In this document: one piece after another, positions 7,783 to 15,514 of the stretch
Position numbering within the stretch: position 1 is the first letter of the stretch
Layout of the letters: every line of letters begins with the position of its first letter
Origin: RGIG3102 sp964369975
GTDB taxonomy: Bacteria > Bacillota > Clostridia > Oscillospirales > Ruminococcaceae
Length of the DNA: 64,000 nt
Assembly (NCBI GenBank): GCA_964369975.1
Contig: CAYJFZ010000003.1
Span: 166,269-230,268, forward strand
Direction of reading: 5' to 3'
Notes under the pieces: model-generated
What the model was told of the DNA's origin: nothing
Databases searched by the model: none
The model's input: only the letters and a program-made list of their open reading frames with translations
Translations under genes and position numbers: made by a program

Positions 7783-9144
7783 ATGTTATTAAAAAATGAA
7801 GTAATCACAGCAGAAATTATTGATATAGCAAGTGATGCAAACGGTGTTGCAAAATATGATAATATCACTATTTTTGTGCCCGGTACTGCTGTAGGCGATG
7901 TATGTAAAATAAGAATTGTAAAAGTAAATAAAAATTATCTTTTTGGTAAATGCGAAGAAATCATTACCCCATCAAAAGATAGGCAAAAAACTCTTTGCCC
8001 TATCTTTAATCTTTGTGGTGGTTGTGATTTTTTTCATATTAATTTTGAAGCAGAGCAAAGAGTAAAGCATAATATTGTAAAATCAGCCTTTGAAAAAATA
8101 GGTAAATCCACTTGCGAAGTACTGCCTATACTATCTTCAAAAGAAAATTTAAGATACAGAAATAAAAGCCAATTCCCCGTAAGGCAAGATGAAAATGGTA
8201 GGGCTGTTTATGGTTTTTTTGCAAAAAGAAGTCATAGGATTATCCCTTGCGATGACTGCTTATTACAGCCAGAAATTGTAAATGAAATTGCACAATTCAT
8301 AACAGAAAGAATGAATACATTAAACATAAAAGCTTATGATGAAGAAACACAAAAAGGCGACATTAAGCATATTTATACAAGGATAGGCGCTGTTAGTGGC
8401 GAGATTATGGTCTGTCTTGTATCAAAAAAAGCAAATGTTAAAAACCTTGATATGTTAGTAGAGGATTTAATAAAAACTTATAAAGATATTAAAACAGTCG
8501 TTTTGAATATAAATTCAAAAAACACTAATGTAATTTTAGGAAGTGAAAATATTAACCTTTATTCTAACGGTATTATAAATGATACCTTATGTGGGATAAA
8601 TCTTGAAATAAGCCCTCATTCTTTTTATCAAGTAAATCACGATGGTGCACAACAAATTTATACCATAGCAAAAGAAAGTTTAAACTTAACTAAAGAAGAT
8701 GTTTTACTTGATATGTACTGTGGCACAGGCTCAATTGGGCTTTCTATGGTAAGTGAAGTAAAGCAGTTAATCGGTGTTGAAATTATACCGCAAGCTATTG
8801 AAAACGCAAAAAAGACTGCAAAAAGACATAATATTGACAATGCAACATTTATCTGCAGTGATGCAAAAGATGCTGCAAAGCAATTAGTAAAAGATAATTT
8901 TACTCCATCAGTTGTTGTTTTAGATCCACCTCGAAAAGGCTGTGATAATGATACTTTAGAAGCTGTAATCTCAATGAATCCTAAAAAGATAATGATGATT
9001 AGTTGCAATCCTGCTACTGCTGCAAGAGATAGCTTAGTTTTAAATGAGAATGGCTATAAATTAGAATTTATAAGACCTTTTAATTTATTTCCAAGGACAA
9101 AGCATGTTGAGTGTATTTGTTTGTTTGTTAAAAATGAAATTTGA
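7783..9144 (+). CDS. 23S rRNA (uracil-5-)-methyltransferase, RlmD/RlmCD type
   Basis: This 453-residue RumA/TrmA-family enzyme makes 5-methyluridine in RNA. An N-terminal TRAM domain (about 1-58) comes first. Next is the iron-sulfur Cys cluster with CPIFNLCGGC. The Rossmann methyltransferase domain follows, with DMYCGTGSIGL for SAM binding, VLDPPRKGCD, and SCNPATAARD, whose Cys is the catalytic nucleophile. The gene starts five bases after the lipoprotein gene, and its GAGG ribosome site lies inside that gene's end. Gram-positive RlmCD often modifies two 23S positions; single or dual specificity cannot be read from this sequence. Confidence 0.92.
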   Translation: MLLKNEVITAEIIDIASDANGVAKYDNITIFVPGTAVGDVCKIRIVKVNKNYLFGKCEEIITPSKDRQKTLCPIFNLCGGCDFFHINFEAEQRVKHNIVKSAFEKIGKSTCEVLPILSSKENLRYRNKSQFPVRQDENGRAVYGFFAKRSHRIIPCDDCLLQPEIVNEIAQFITERMNTLNIKAYDEETQKGDIKHIYTRIGAVSGEIMVCLVSKKANVKNLDMLVEDLIKTYKDIKTVVLNINSKNTNVILGSENINLYSNGIINDTLCGINLEISPHSFYQVNHDGAQQIYTIAKESLNLTKEDVLLDMYCGTGSIGLSMVSEVKQLIGVEIIPQAIENAKKTAKRHNIDNATFICSDAKDAAKQLVKDNFTPSVVVLDPPRKGCDNDTLEAVISMNPKKIMMISCNPATAARDSLVLNENGYKLEFIRPFNLFPRTKHVECICLFVKNEI

Positions 9145-9191
9145 TTAAACTGATTCCTTTTGTTTTTATTTTGTGAATATTTCTTTTTATA

Positions 9192-9220
9192 TTGACATTC
9201 TTTTCAAATAATGACATAAT
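9192..9220 (+). promoter_or_regulatory. Possible promoter upstream of the small methyltransferase
   Basis: A perfect TTGACA -35 (9192-9197) is 17 bases from a CATAAT -10 (9215-9220). It would give a long (~135-base) leader before the methyltransferase at 9363. Otherwise the 9145-9362 gap is plain AT-rich sequence. Confidence 0.4.
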
Positions 9221-9362
9221 AAAATTATTTATAATTAAATATATTCATATCAATTTATTTAATATAAATTTAAAGTTATAGTAACGCACATTTAATACAT
9301 TTTTTATTTATAAAAAGTATTTTATTACAATATATCTTAATTAGATATAGAAAAGAGAAAAC

Positions 9363-9908
9363 ATGAGTTTTTATGATGTATTTATGAGCCCTTTTGAATT
9401 CTTTTGGCTTGGAAAAATCAGAAAAGAATATATACAAAAAGCCAAAGGAAAAGTTTTAGAGATTGGCTTTGGCAGTGGTGTAAATTATAAGTATTATGAT
9501 TTAGAAAAAATTGAGTCAATAACGGCGGCTGATATTTTCAAAAGTGACATTTCTTTACCAAAACTAACTTTTAAAACTTGCTCTGTGACTTCTTTACTTT
9601 TCAGCGATAATAGTTTTGATACTGTTGTACTAACTCTTGTTTTATGTTCTGTAGAAGAAGTTGATAAGGCTTTAAGTGAAATAGAAAGGGTTTTAAAGTC
9701 ATCTGGAAAACTTATTTTTATCGAGCATATTCGCCCAAAAAATAAGTTAGGCAATTTTTTTGATAAGTTTAATACCGTGTGGCGACATAACTCCTTTGGC
9801 TGCCAGATGAATAAAAACACTTATGATAACATTAATAAAACTAACTTGAAAATTAAAGGCAAGGTTTATGCACAGGTGCTTTGCTATGGTACGGGCGAAA
9901 AATTATAG
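9363..9908 (+). CDS. Class I SAM-dependent methyltransferase
   Basis: This 181-residue protein has the Methyltransf_11 core: KGKVLEIGFGSGVNYKYYD (motif I), ESITAADIF (motif II), DTVVLTLVLCSVEEVDKALSEIERVLKSSGKLIFIEHI (motifs III-IV). The layout resembles bacterial UbiE-like and phospholipid or thiol methyltransferases that act on small molecules. The substrate cannot be told. It stands alone, preceded by an AT-rich 218-base gap and followed by a terminator hairpin, so it is probably monocistronic. Confidence 0.8.
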   Translation: MSFYDVFMSPFEFFWLGKIRKEYIQKAKGKVLEIGFGSGVNYKYYDLEKIESITAADIFKSDISLPKLTFKTCSVTSLLFSDNSFDTVVLTLVLCSVEEVDKALSEIERVLKSSGKLIFIEHIRPKNKLGNFFDKFNTVWRHNSFGCQMNKNTYDNINKTNLKIKGKVYAQVLCYGTGEKL

Positions 9909-9991
9909 CATTTTGTATTTTCATCAAGTAAGACTTTAAAAAAATATTTATAAATTCAACTTTGTGATTTTATAATTTAATTTTTATATAC

Positions 9992-10017
9992 AAAAGACTT
10001 CTTTTTAGAAGTCTTTT
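9992..10017 (+). terminator. Rho-independent terminator after the methyltransferase
   Basis: A perfect 10-bp stem (AAAAGACTTC with GAAGTCTTTT) and a six-base loop are followed by a T-rich run. It ends the rightward methyltransferase transcript. Confidence 0.8.
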
Positions 10018-10034
10018 ATTTTTTATAATAAAAA

Positions 10035-10058
10035 AGCAGATAACAAAAGTTATCTGCT
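10035..10058 (-). terminator. Terminator of the PhnA-type gene
   Basis: A perfect 10-bp stem (AGCAGATAAC with GTTATCTGCT) has an AAAA loop and is followed by a T-run on the minus strand. It directly follows the stop of the zinc-ribbon gene. Confidence 0.8.
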
Positions 10059-10063
10059 AAAAT

Positions 10064-10408
10064 CTATATCTTTTTAACGACACTCGACTTCAATTTCATC
10101 GCACCAAAGCCATCAATTTTGCAATCGATATCGTGATCATCTTTACTATCGTAAACAAGGCGGATATTCTTAACTTTTGTTCCGGCTTTTAAGTCCCCTT
10201 GCCCACCTTTAACTTTTAATGTCTTTATAATGCTGACACTATCGCCATCACTTAAAACATTACCAGCTGAGTCTTTTATTATTGTTTGTTGTTCTTCATC
10301 TAATACTGCATTTTTATCCCATTCATTATTACATAAAGGGCAAATCATTAAGTGCCCATCTTCATAAGGAAAATCGCAGCCACATTGTGGACAATTTGGT
10401 GTATTCAT
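10064..10408 (-). CDS. PhnA/YjdM family zinc-ribbon protein
   Basis: This 114-residue protein has an N-terminal zinc ribbon with NCPQCGCDF and MICPLCNNEW (two CxxC pairs, residues about 5-30). A KOW-like beta domain follows, with VLSDGDSVSIIKTLKVKGGQGDLKAGTKVKNIRLV, the family hallmark. PhnA/YjdM proteins are widespread small cytoplasmic proteins. The older phosphonoacetate link does not hold for this family, and its function remains unclear. A possible 23-codon hydrophobic peptide lies about 70 bases upstream on the same strand. Confidence 0.88.
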   Translation of the reverse strand: MNTPNCPQCGCDFPYEDGHLMICPLCNNEWDKNAVLDEEQQTIIKDSAGNVLSDGDSVSIIKTLKVKGGQGDLKAGTKVKNIRLVYDSKDDHDIDCKIDGFGAMKLKSSVVKKI

Positions 10409-10481
10409 ATTTTTTCTCCTATAATATAATATGTAAAAATTATATCATAATTAAATATAAATAACAATATTGTTTTGAGTA

Positions 10482-10553
10482 TTAGATGAATGTGAACATC
10501 ATTGTTAGAGTTATTATTATTCCTGTCATAGCTGTCATTATTATGTTTTCCAT
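10482..10553 (-). CDS. Possible 23-residue hydrophobic peptide
   Basis: A short minus-strand frame starts at 10553 with an ideal ribosome site (GGAG, seven bases, ATG) and ends at a TAA at 10484-10482. The encoded peptide starts MENIIMTAMTG and ends MMFTFI; nearly all residues after the start are hydrophobic, giving one membrane helix. It lies 73 bases upstream of the zinc-ribbon gene and could be co-transcribed. Such peptides can be KdpF-like subunits or type I toxin-like peptides, but no relative is recognised. The evidence is the ribosome site and composition only. Confidence 0.4.
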   Translation of the reverse strand: MENIIMTAMTGIIITLTMMFTFI

Positions 10554-10657
10554 TTTTATTCTCCGTTTTGTTTAGTTTGTTTTTGGCTTTCACTATAATA
10601 ATGCACGAAAATTCATTTTTATTGCAGAATATTAAATTTTTTTAATTTTTTATTAAT

Positions 10658-10686
10658 TTGACAAATTTGTCGTAATAATATAGTAT
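10658..10686 (+). promoter_or_regulatory. pepF promoter with palindrome at the -35
   Basis: TTGACA (10658-10663), a 17-base spacer and TAGTAT (10681-10686) form a near-consensus vegetative promoter 35 bases before the pepF ATG. A perfect 12-bp palindrome, GACAAATTTGTC (10660-10671), overlaps the -35 and could be a repressor site. Confidence 0.65.
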
Positions 10687-10720
10687 TAATTTATACATTT
10701 TTTATAAAAAGGAGCTTTAT

Positions 10721-12418
10721 ATGATAAAATTTAACGATATGCCTTATTCAAGGCCATCAAGCGAGGAACTTATTAGTAATTTAGATAAATTAATTATAGC
10801 TTTTAAAGAAGCAAAAAATGCAAATGAGCAGATAACATTATTTAAAAATCAAGAAAAACTTATGGCGAGCTTTCAAACTTTAGCCACTTTAGCCTATGTT
10901 AGAAACAGTATAAATACAAAAGATGAGTTTTATGAACAAGAAAAAATCTATTTTGATGAGGTTTCTCCTTTGATTGAAGAAAAATCTCAAGAATTCTTAG
11001 AAGTATTTTTAAGTTCTAAGTTTAAAGATGAATTAATTTTAGAACTTGGTGAAATAATATTTATTAACGCACAGATGCGTAAAAAAACTTTCAGCCCAGA
11101 AATAATTCCGCTTTTGCAAGAAGAAAGCAAATTAACAAACGAATATCAAAAAATATATGCAGGAGCTATTGTAGAATTTGATGGGAAAAAATTACCTCTG
11201 CCATTACTTGGCCCATATAAGCAAAGCACTAATAGACAAACAAGAAAAGCTGCTTTTGTAGCCGAAGGTGAATTTTTCACTTCACACAAAGAAGAATTTG
11301 ATGAAATATTTGATAAATTAGTTAAATGCAGAACAAAGCAAGCAGAAATTTTAGGATTTAAAAACTATGTTGAACTTGGATACTTGCACAGACAAAGAAA
11401 TTCTTACAACGCTCAAGATGTTGCAAATTTTAGAAAACAAGTTTTAGCTGATATAGTACCATTAGTTTCAAAAATTAAAGAAAACCAAAAAAATCGTATA
11501 GGTGTAGATACCTTTACTTTATATGATGATGCCTTATATTTCAAAGAAGGCAATGCTGACCCTATCGGCACTCCTGATGAATTATTAGCTGCAAGCAAGG
11601 TTATGTATAGTGAAATGAGTAGCCAAACAAAAGAATTCATTGAGCTTATGTTTAATATGGAATTATTTGATGTATTGTCAAAAGACGGCAAAGCGCCTGG
11701 TGGCTTTTGTACTGATTTTAGCGATTACAACTGCCCTTTCATTTTCTCAAATTTTAATGGTACCAGCGCTGATGTTGATGTACTAACTCACGAAGCTGGC
11801 CATGCTTTTGCTTCTTTTATGGCTAATAAAGAAATAGAATATCACTCTCTAAGACAGCCTTCTATGGAATCTTGCGAAGTGCATTCAATGAGCATGGAGT
11901 TTTTAACTTCAAAATGGCATCATTTATTCTTTAAAGAAAATACTATAAAGTATCAATTATCACACGCAGAAGGTGCTTTATCCTTCATCCCTTACGGTGT
12001 TATGGTCGATTACTTCCAAGAATTAATTTATTCAAATCCTAATATGTCAAAAGAAGAAAGACATACTCTATGGCTTTCTTTAGAAAAAGATTTTAGACCA
12101 TATATTGATTTTGATAATCTGCCTTTTTACTCAACAGGGGCAACTTGGCAAAGACAGCTTCATATATACCACTATCCTTTTTATTACATCGACTACTGCT
12201 TAGCTCAAATTGTAGCTTTACAAATATTTGCTTTATCATTAGAAGATGAGGATAATGCTTTTAAAACTTATATGGAGTTTGTAAAATTAGGTGGAACAAA
12301 GACTTTTGTACAGCTCATAAGCGCCTCTGGCCTTGTAAGCCCTTTTGAAAATGGAAGTATTAGCAAGATAGCCTCTTCTCTAAACTCATATATAGAAAAT
12401 TTAACTAATAAAATATAA
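10721..12418 (+). CDS. pepF: Oligoendopeptidase, M3 family (PepF-like)
   Basis: This 565-residue cytoplasmic zinc metallopeptidase has the HEAGH motif at His357-Glu358-His361; a Glu about 25 residues on, in SMESCEVHSMSMEF, is the third ligand. The N-terminal helical half and the C-terminal YYIDYCLAQIVALQIF segment match the M3 oligoendopeptidases of Firmicutes. It cleaves short peptides and so recycles peptide nutrients. The start has AAAAGGAG spaced seven bases from ATG. A strong promoter precedes it and a hairpin terminator follows, so it stands alone. Confidence 0.9.
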   Translation: MIKFNDMPYSRPSSEELISNLDKLIIAFKEAKNANEQITLFKNQEKLMASFQTLATLAYVRNSINTKDEFYEQEKIYFDEVSPLIEEKSQEFLEVFLSSKFKDELILELGEIIFINAQMRKKTFSPEIIPLLQEESKLTNEYQKIYAGAIVEFDGKKLPLPLLGPYKQSTNRQTRKAAFVAEGEFFTSHKEEFDEIFDKLVKCRTKQAEILGFKNYVELGYLHRQRNSYNAQDVANFRKQVLADIVPLVSKIKENQKNRIGVDTFTLYDDALYFKEGNADPIGTPDELLAASKVMYSEMSSQTKEFIELMFNMELFDVLSKDGKAPGGFCTDFSDYNCPFIFSNFNGTSADVDVLTHEAGHAFASFMANKEIEYHSLRQPSMESCEVHSMSMEFLTSKWHHLFFKENTIKYQLSHAEGALSFIPYGVMVDYFQELIYSNPNMSKEERHTLWLSLEKDFRPYIDFDNLPFYSTGATWQRQLHIYHYPFYYIDYCLAQIVALQIFALSLEDEDNAFKTYMEFVKLGGTKTFVQLISASGLVSPFENGSISKIASSLNSYIENLTNKI

Positions 12419-12425
12419 TTAATCT

Positions 12426-12456
12426 AAAACGATGCATAAAACTTCTGCATCGTTTT
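12426..12456 (+). terminator. pepF terminator
   Basis: An 11-bp stem (AAAACGATGCA with TGCATCGTTTT) with a nine-base loop lies just after the pepF stop. The final T-run is short. Confidence 0.75.
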
Positions 12457-12571
12457 ATCTTTATATAGAATATATAATATATAATTCTATATATATTGCA
12501 AAATTTAATATATCTGTTTTTATAAAAATAGTAATTATTATTATTTTCACATTTCTTTCACATATAATCTC

Positions 12572-12622
12572 TTTACAAATTAAAAATATATGCTATACTA
12601 ATAATAGTAATAATTCTTATTA
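12572..12622 (+). promoter_or_regulatory. perR promoter with candidate Per box
   Basis: TTTACA (12572-12577), 16 bases, and TATACT (12594-12599) with a TGC extension form the promoter. The sequence TAATAATTCTTATTA (12608-12622), a 6-3-6 inverted repeat, overlaps the transcription start region. It resembles the 15-bp PerR box (TTATAATnATTATAA), consistent with autorepression. Confidence 0.6.
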
Positions 12623-12642
12623 TTGTTAAGGAGGTTAATATT

Positions 12643-13044
12643 ATGGAACAAACTCGTAAGTATAGTAAAAAGCGTGAAGCAATTTTAGATGTTATTAAAA
12701 GCACTGATTCTCATCCTACTGCTGAGTGGATTTACAATAAAGTAAAGCCCTTATACCCTGATTTAAGTTTAGGCACTGTTTATAGAAACTTAAACTTATT
12801 TGAGCAAAATGGCGATGTTAGATGTATCACTACTTTTAATGGCAAAGACAGATATGATGCCGATTTAGATTCACATTCACATTTTATTTGTACTGAATGT
12901 AATTCTATTCTTGATATTAGCTCCCCTTTAAGTGTGCAGGAGTTATTATCACAAATAAAAGAAAACAATAATTTATCACCATCTTCATACAGTTTAACTA
13001 TTTACGGTAGCTGTAAGGATTGTGAAAAGAAAACAAAAAATTAA
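12643..13044 (+). CDS. perR: Peroxide-responsive repressor PerR (Fur family)
   Basis: This 133-residue Fur-family regulator has a winged helix (about 5-60, with SLGTVYRNLNLFEQNGDV) and a metal-binding C-terminal half. All five PerR regulatory ligands are present: His24, Asp72, His78, His80 and Asp91. The Asp rather than Glu at the last position favours PerR over Fur or Zur. Structural zinc cysteines appear as CTEC and CKDC. PerR senses peroxide by iron-catalysed histidine oxidation. It is followed 23 bases on by rubrerythrin, and a Per-box-like repeat lies in its own promoter. Confidence 0.9.
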   Translation: MEQTRKYSKKREAILDVIKSTDSHPTAEWIYNKVKPLYPDLSLGTVYRNLNLFEQNGDVRCITTFNGKDRYDADLDSHSHFICTECNSILDISSPLSVQELLSQIKENNNLSPSSYSLTIYGSCKDCEKKTKN

Positions 13045-13067
13045 AAAAATTTGGAGGAAATTTAAAA

Positions 13068-13622
13068 ATGAGTAAAAGATATGTATGTACAGTATGTGGT
13101 TATGTTCACATAGGAGACGGAGCACCTGATGTATGTCCTACATGTAAAGTAGGTCCTGAAAAATTCATCGAGCAAGCAGAAGGAGCAAAAGTATGGGCAA
13201 CTGAGCATGTTATCGGTGTTGCACAAGGCGCAAGAGAAGATATAATCGCTGATTTAAGAGCAAACTTTGAGGCTGAATGTACTGAAGTTGGTATGTATTT
13301 AGCTATGGGTAGAGTAGCTCATCGTGAAGGCTATCCAGAAATCGGCCTTTACTGGGAAAAAGCAGCTTTAGAAGAAGCAGAACACGCAGCAAAATTCGCT
13401 GAATTATTAGGTGAAGTTGTAACTGATTCAACAAAGAAAAACTTAGAACTTCGTATCGAAGCTGAAAATGGCGCTACTTCTGGTAAATTCGACTTAGCAA
13501 AAAGAGCTAAAGAATTAAACTTAGATGCTATCCACGATACAGTACATGAAATGGCAAAAGATGAAGCAAGACACGGTAGAGCTTTTGAAGGCCTATTAGA
13601 AAGATATTTTTCAAATAAATAA
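13068..13622 (+). CDS. Reverse rubrerythrin (rubredoxin domain first)
   Basis: This 184-residue non-heme iron peroxidase has an N-terminal rubredoxin-type site (YVCTVCGYVHIGDGAPDVCPTC, four cysteines within residues 6-26). A ferritin-like di-iron domain follows, with Glu-rich helices (NFEAECTEVGMYLAMG, EEAEHAAKFAELLGE, DEARHGRAFEGLLERYF). This order is reversed relative to classical rubrerythrin and is typical of clostridial reverse rubrerythrins, which reduce H2O2 and O2 with NADH-derived electrons. Its position directly after perR indicates peroxide-induced expression. Confidence 0.93.
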   Translation: MSKRYVCTVCGYVHIGDGAPDVCPTCKVGPEKFIEQAEGAKVWATEHVIGVAQGAREDIIADLRANFEAECTEVGMYLAMGRVAHREGYPEIGLYWEKAALEEAEHAAKFAELLGEVVTDSTKKNLELRIEAENGATSGKFDLAKRAKELNLDAIHDTVHEMAKDEARHGRAFEGLLERYFSNK

Positions 13623-13631
13623 TTAATAAAT

Positions 13632-13665
13632 AAAAAATCACTATCATAATGATAGTGATTTTTTT
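13632..13665. terminator. Bidirectional terminator, perR-rubrerythrin / acetate permease
   Basis: A long near-perfect stem (AAAAAATCACTATCAT with its complement) with flanking A and T runs separates two convergent transcription units. Confidence 0.85.
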
Positions 13666-13672
13666 ATATTTT

Positions 13673-14299
13673 CTATTTTGTGAATATTCCAAAAGGTTTT
13701 CCCAGTGGTAAAAACTCTCTTTTAAATGTTGCGTTTAATACATTCGCTGCACAAGCATAAAATGATACTAAAGCTATTAAAAGTTCTGCATAAGCTGCTA
13801 CATTATGAAAGAAATGTTCTGATATTCCTAAAGTGCTTAATGATAAACCTAAAAATAAAACATCAATTAAAACAAAAATTATAAATAAAGTTTTGTTTAC
13901 TTCCATAGCGCCTACTGTCATAAATAAAGTAAATATTAAGTAACCTACAAAGGCAAAACCTAATTGTTTTACATCAGCATTAGCTGCCATAGTTTCTCCG
14001 AATACGCCGTTTTGAATTAACCATGTTGATGCTACACCAAACCAGAAAAATCCATAGCCACAAAAAGCAGTAGCTCCGAAAACATTGTTTAATTTTGCAT
14101 CTAAAGCACCTGCATAAACCTGTGCTGCTGCACCTAAGAATATTGCCCAAGGAATAACTAAAGAAGTACCTTCTGTTATGCCTAATTTTTGTGAAGAAGC
14201 TACAAGTGTTACCATTGCAAGTCCAAAAAGACCTATAGCTGAAGGATTTGCTACACTCACTGCTACTTGTTGTGAATTTTGATTGTGATTGTCTGCCAT
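13673..14299 (-). CDS. Acetate uptake transporter (GPR1/FUN34/SatP family)
   Basis: This 208-residue inner-membrane protein has six predicted helices. The family signature NPSAIGLFGLAMVTLV, equivalent to NPAPLGLxGF, lies at about residues 18-33. Family members such as SatP move acetate or succinate with protons. A polar Gln/Asn-rich N-terminus precedes the first helix. It is alone between a terminator and an S66 peptidase gene. Export or uptake of acetate in a fermenting anaerobe are both plausible; the sequence does not give direction. Confidence 0.88.
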   Translation of the reverse strand: MADNHNQNSQQVAVSVANPSAIGLFGLAMVTLVASSQKLGITEGTSLVIPWAIFLGAAAQVYAGALDAKLNNVFGATAFCGYGFFWFGVASTWLIQNGVFGETMAANADVKQLGFAFVGYLIFTLFMTVGAMEVNKTLFIIFVLIDVLFLGLSLSTLGISEHFFHNVAAYAELLIALVSFYACAANVLNATFKREFLPLGKPFGIFTK

Positions 14300-14384
14300 T
14301 ATTTTTCCCCTTTACTCGTTAAAATTAAGATTAAATCTTTACTATTTTATCACAAATTTTTACATTGTGCAAGAAAAAATATTT

Positions 14385-15422
14385 TTATTCGACAGTGGCA
14401 CTCTCTAATAAAGTTATAGTTTTATTATCGCAATCTATTTGAGTTAGTACACCATACGGAAGGACTGTAATTGGCACACTATGACCAAAATTAACATTAT
14501 AAATAATAGGCAAATCCACTAAACCTTCTTCAACAGCCACGACATCTAAAATAGCTTTTTTATATTCTTCATAATAAGTATCACCCTGTGGCTTTCCTAC
14601 TAAAATCCCATTTATAGCTTTTAATATTCCTTGCTGTGCAAGGTTTCTTAAAGTCCATTTTACAAAGTTTGGATGTGGCTTTTCTTCACTCGTTTCAAAA
14701 AACAATATTTTATTTTCCCACTCTTTAACATCTGGCCAAATATCAGTACCATTAATCATCATAAATAATTCTATACAGCCACCTAATAACTCTCCCTTAA
14801 CTGCGCCTTTTCCTTGTAATATTTCATACCCATTTTCTTCTTTTATAAATTGGTGCTGAATGTTAATATTTTTTTCATCCCAAAGGATAAAATCAGTTGA
14901 ATATGTATCGCTACTTTCAATTTTATAATTTTTGCTATCATTAAATAACACATCAAAAACTGCTTTTTGAGTATAGCTAAACATACTAACATAGCTTGCA
15001 AAATCATTCATTATACACGGGCCATAAAAGGAAGTAAGCCCTGCTTTATACATCATAAAATGATTTGCTGTTGTATCAGAATAGCCCATGAAAATTTTAG
15101 GGTTGTTTTTTATTACTTCAAAATCTATATAGGGAAGTAATCTTATAGTATCATCCCCACCAATAGCACAAATTATTGCATCTATGCTATCATCTTTAAA
15201 GCAATCCATTAAGTCTTTTGCTCTGAGTTCTGGGTGATTATAGAGAAAATCTTCACCTTTTAGGCAGTTTTCAGTGATAACTACATTTAGATTATAAATA
15301 TCTTTTAGCCTTTGTTTTGCTATATCTAATTTATGTATAAATTGCTTTTCGCCCAGCATACCACTTGATAAGCTAACTATCGCTATTGTATCATTTGGTT
15401 TTAGTCTTTTTGGTTTTATCAT
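14385..15422 (-). CDS. S66 family LD-carboxypeptidase / MccF-like peptidase
   Basis: This 345-residue serine peptidase belongs to the LdcA/MccF family. The nucleophile is Ser115 in FMGYSDTTA, and a Glu (around LFFETSEE) and a His (near FGHS at the C-terminal side) complete the Ser-Glu-His triad. The N-terminal LKPNDTIAIVSLSS is characteristic. Members cleave murein tetrapeptide L,D bonds or, in the MccF branch, detoxify microcin C-like aminoacyl nucleotides. The CGGDDTIRLLPYIDF-like stretch fits the MccF side, but the two are hard to separate by eye. The gene has its own AGGAGGTTT ribosome site. Confidence 0.82.
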   Translation of the reverse strand: MIKPKRLKPNDTIAIVSLSSGMLGEKQFIHKLDIAKQRLKDIYNLNVVITENCLKGEDFLYNHPELRAKDLMDCFKDDSIDAIICAIGGDDTIRLLPYIDFEVIKNNPKIFMGYSDTTANHFMMYKAGLTSFYGPCIMNDFASYVSMFSYTQKAVFDVLFNDSKNYKIESSDTYSTDFILWDEKNINIQHQFIKEENGYEILQGKGAVKGELLGGCIELFMMINGTDIWPDVKEWENKILFFETSEEKPHPNFVKWTLRNLAQQGILKAINGILVGKPQGDTYYEEYKKAILDVVAVEEGLVDLPIIYNVNFGHSVPITVLPYGVLTQIDCDNKTITLLESATVE

Positions 15423-15467
15423 ATTAAAACCTCCTTTTTTTTATAATATATCACACTAAATACAAAA

Positions 15468-15497
15468 AAAGCAACAGATGAAATCATCTGTTGCTTT
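15468..15497 (-). terminator. rpsB-tsf operon terminator
   Basis: A perfect 14-bp stem (AAAGCAACAGATGA with TCATCTGTTGCTTT) is followed on the minus strand by a seven-base T-run, directly after the tsf stop. Confidence 0.9.
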
Positions 15498-15514
15498 AAT
15501 ATAATAATTATAAA

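Noticed and set aside
10405..10593. Leftward 62-codon Asn-rich frame overlapping the PhnA-type start
   Set aside because: It has no good ribosome site and its composition is just AT-rich translation; the overlapping 23-codon frame with GGAG is a better candidate.
12432..12629. Rightward 65-codon frame between pepF and perR
   Set aside because: It runs through the pepF terminator and the perR promoter and Per-like box, with Ile/Tyr/Asn-rich low-complexity product; it is intergenic sequence.
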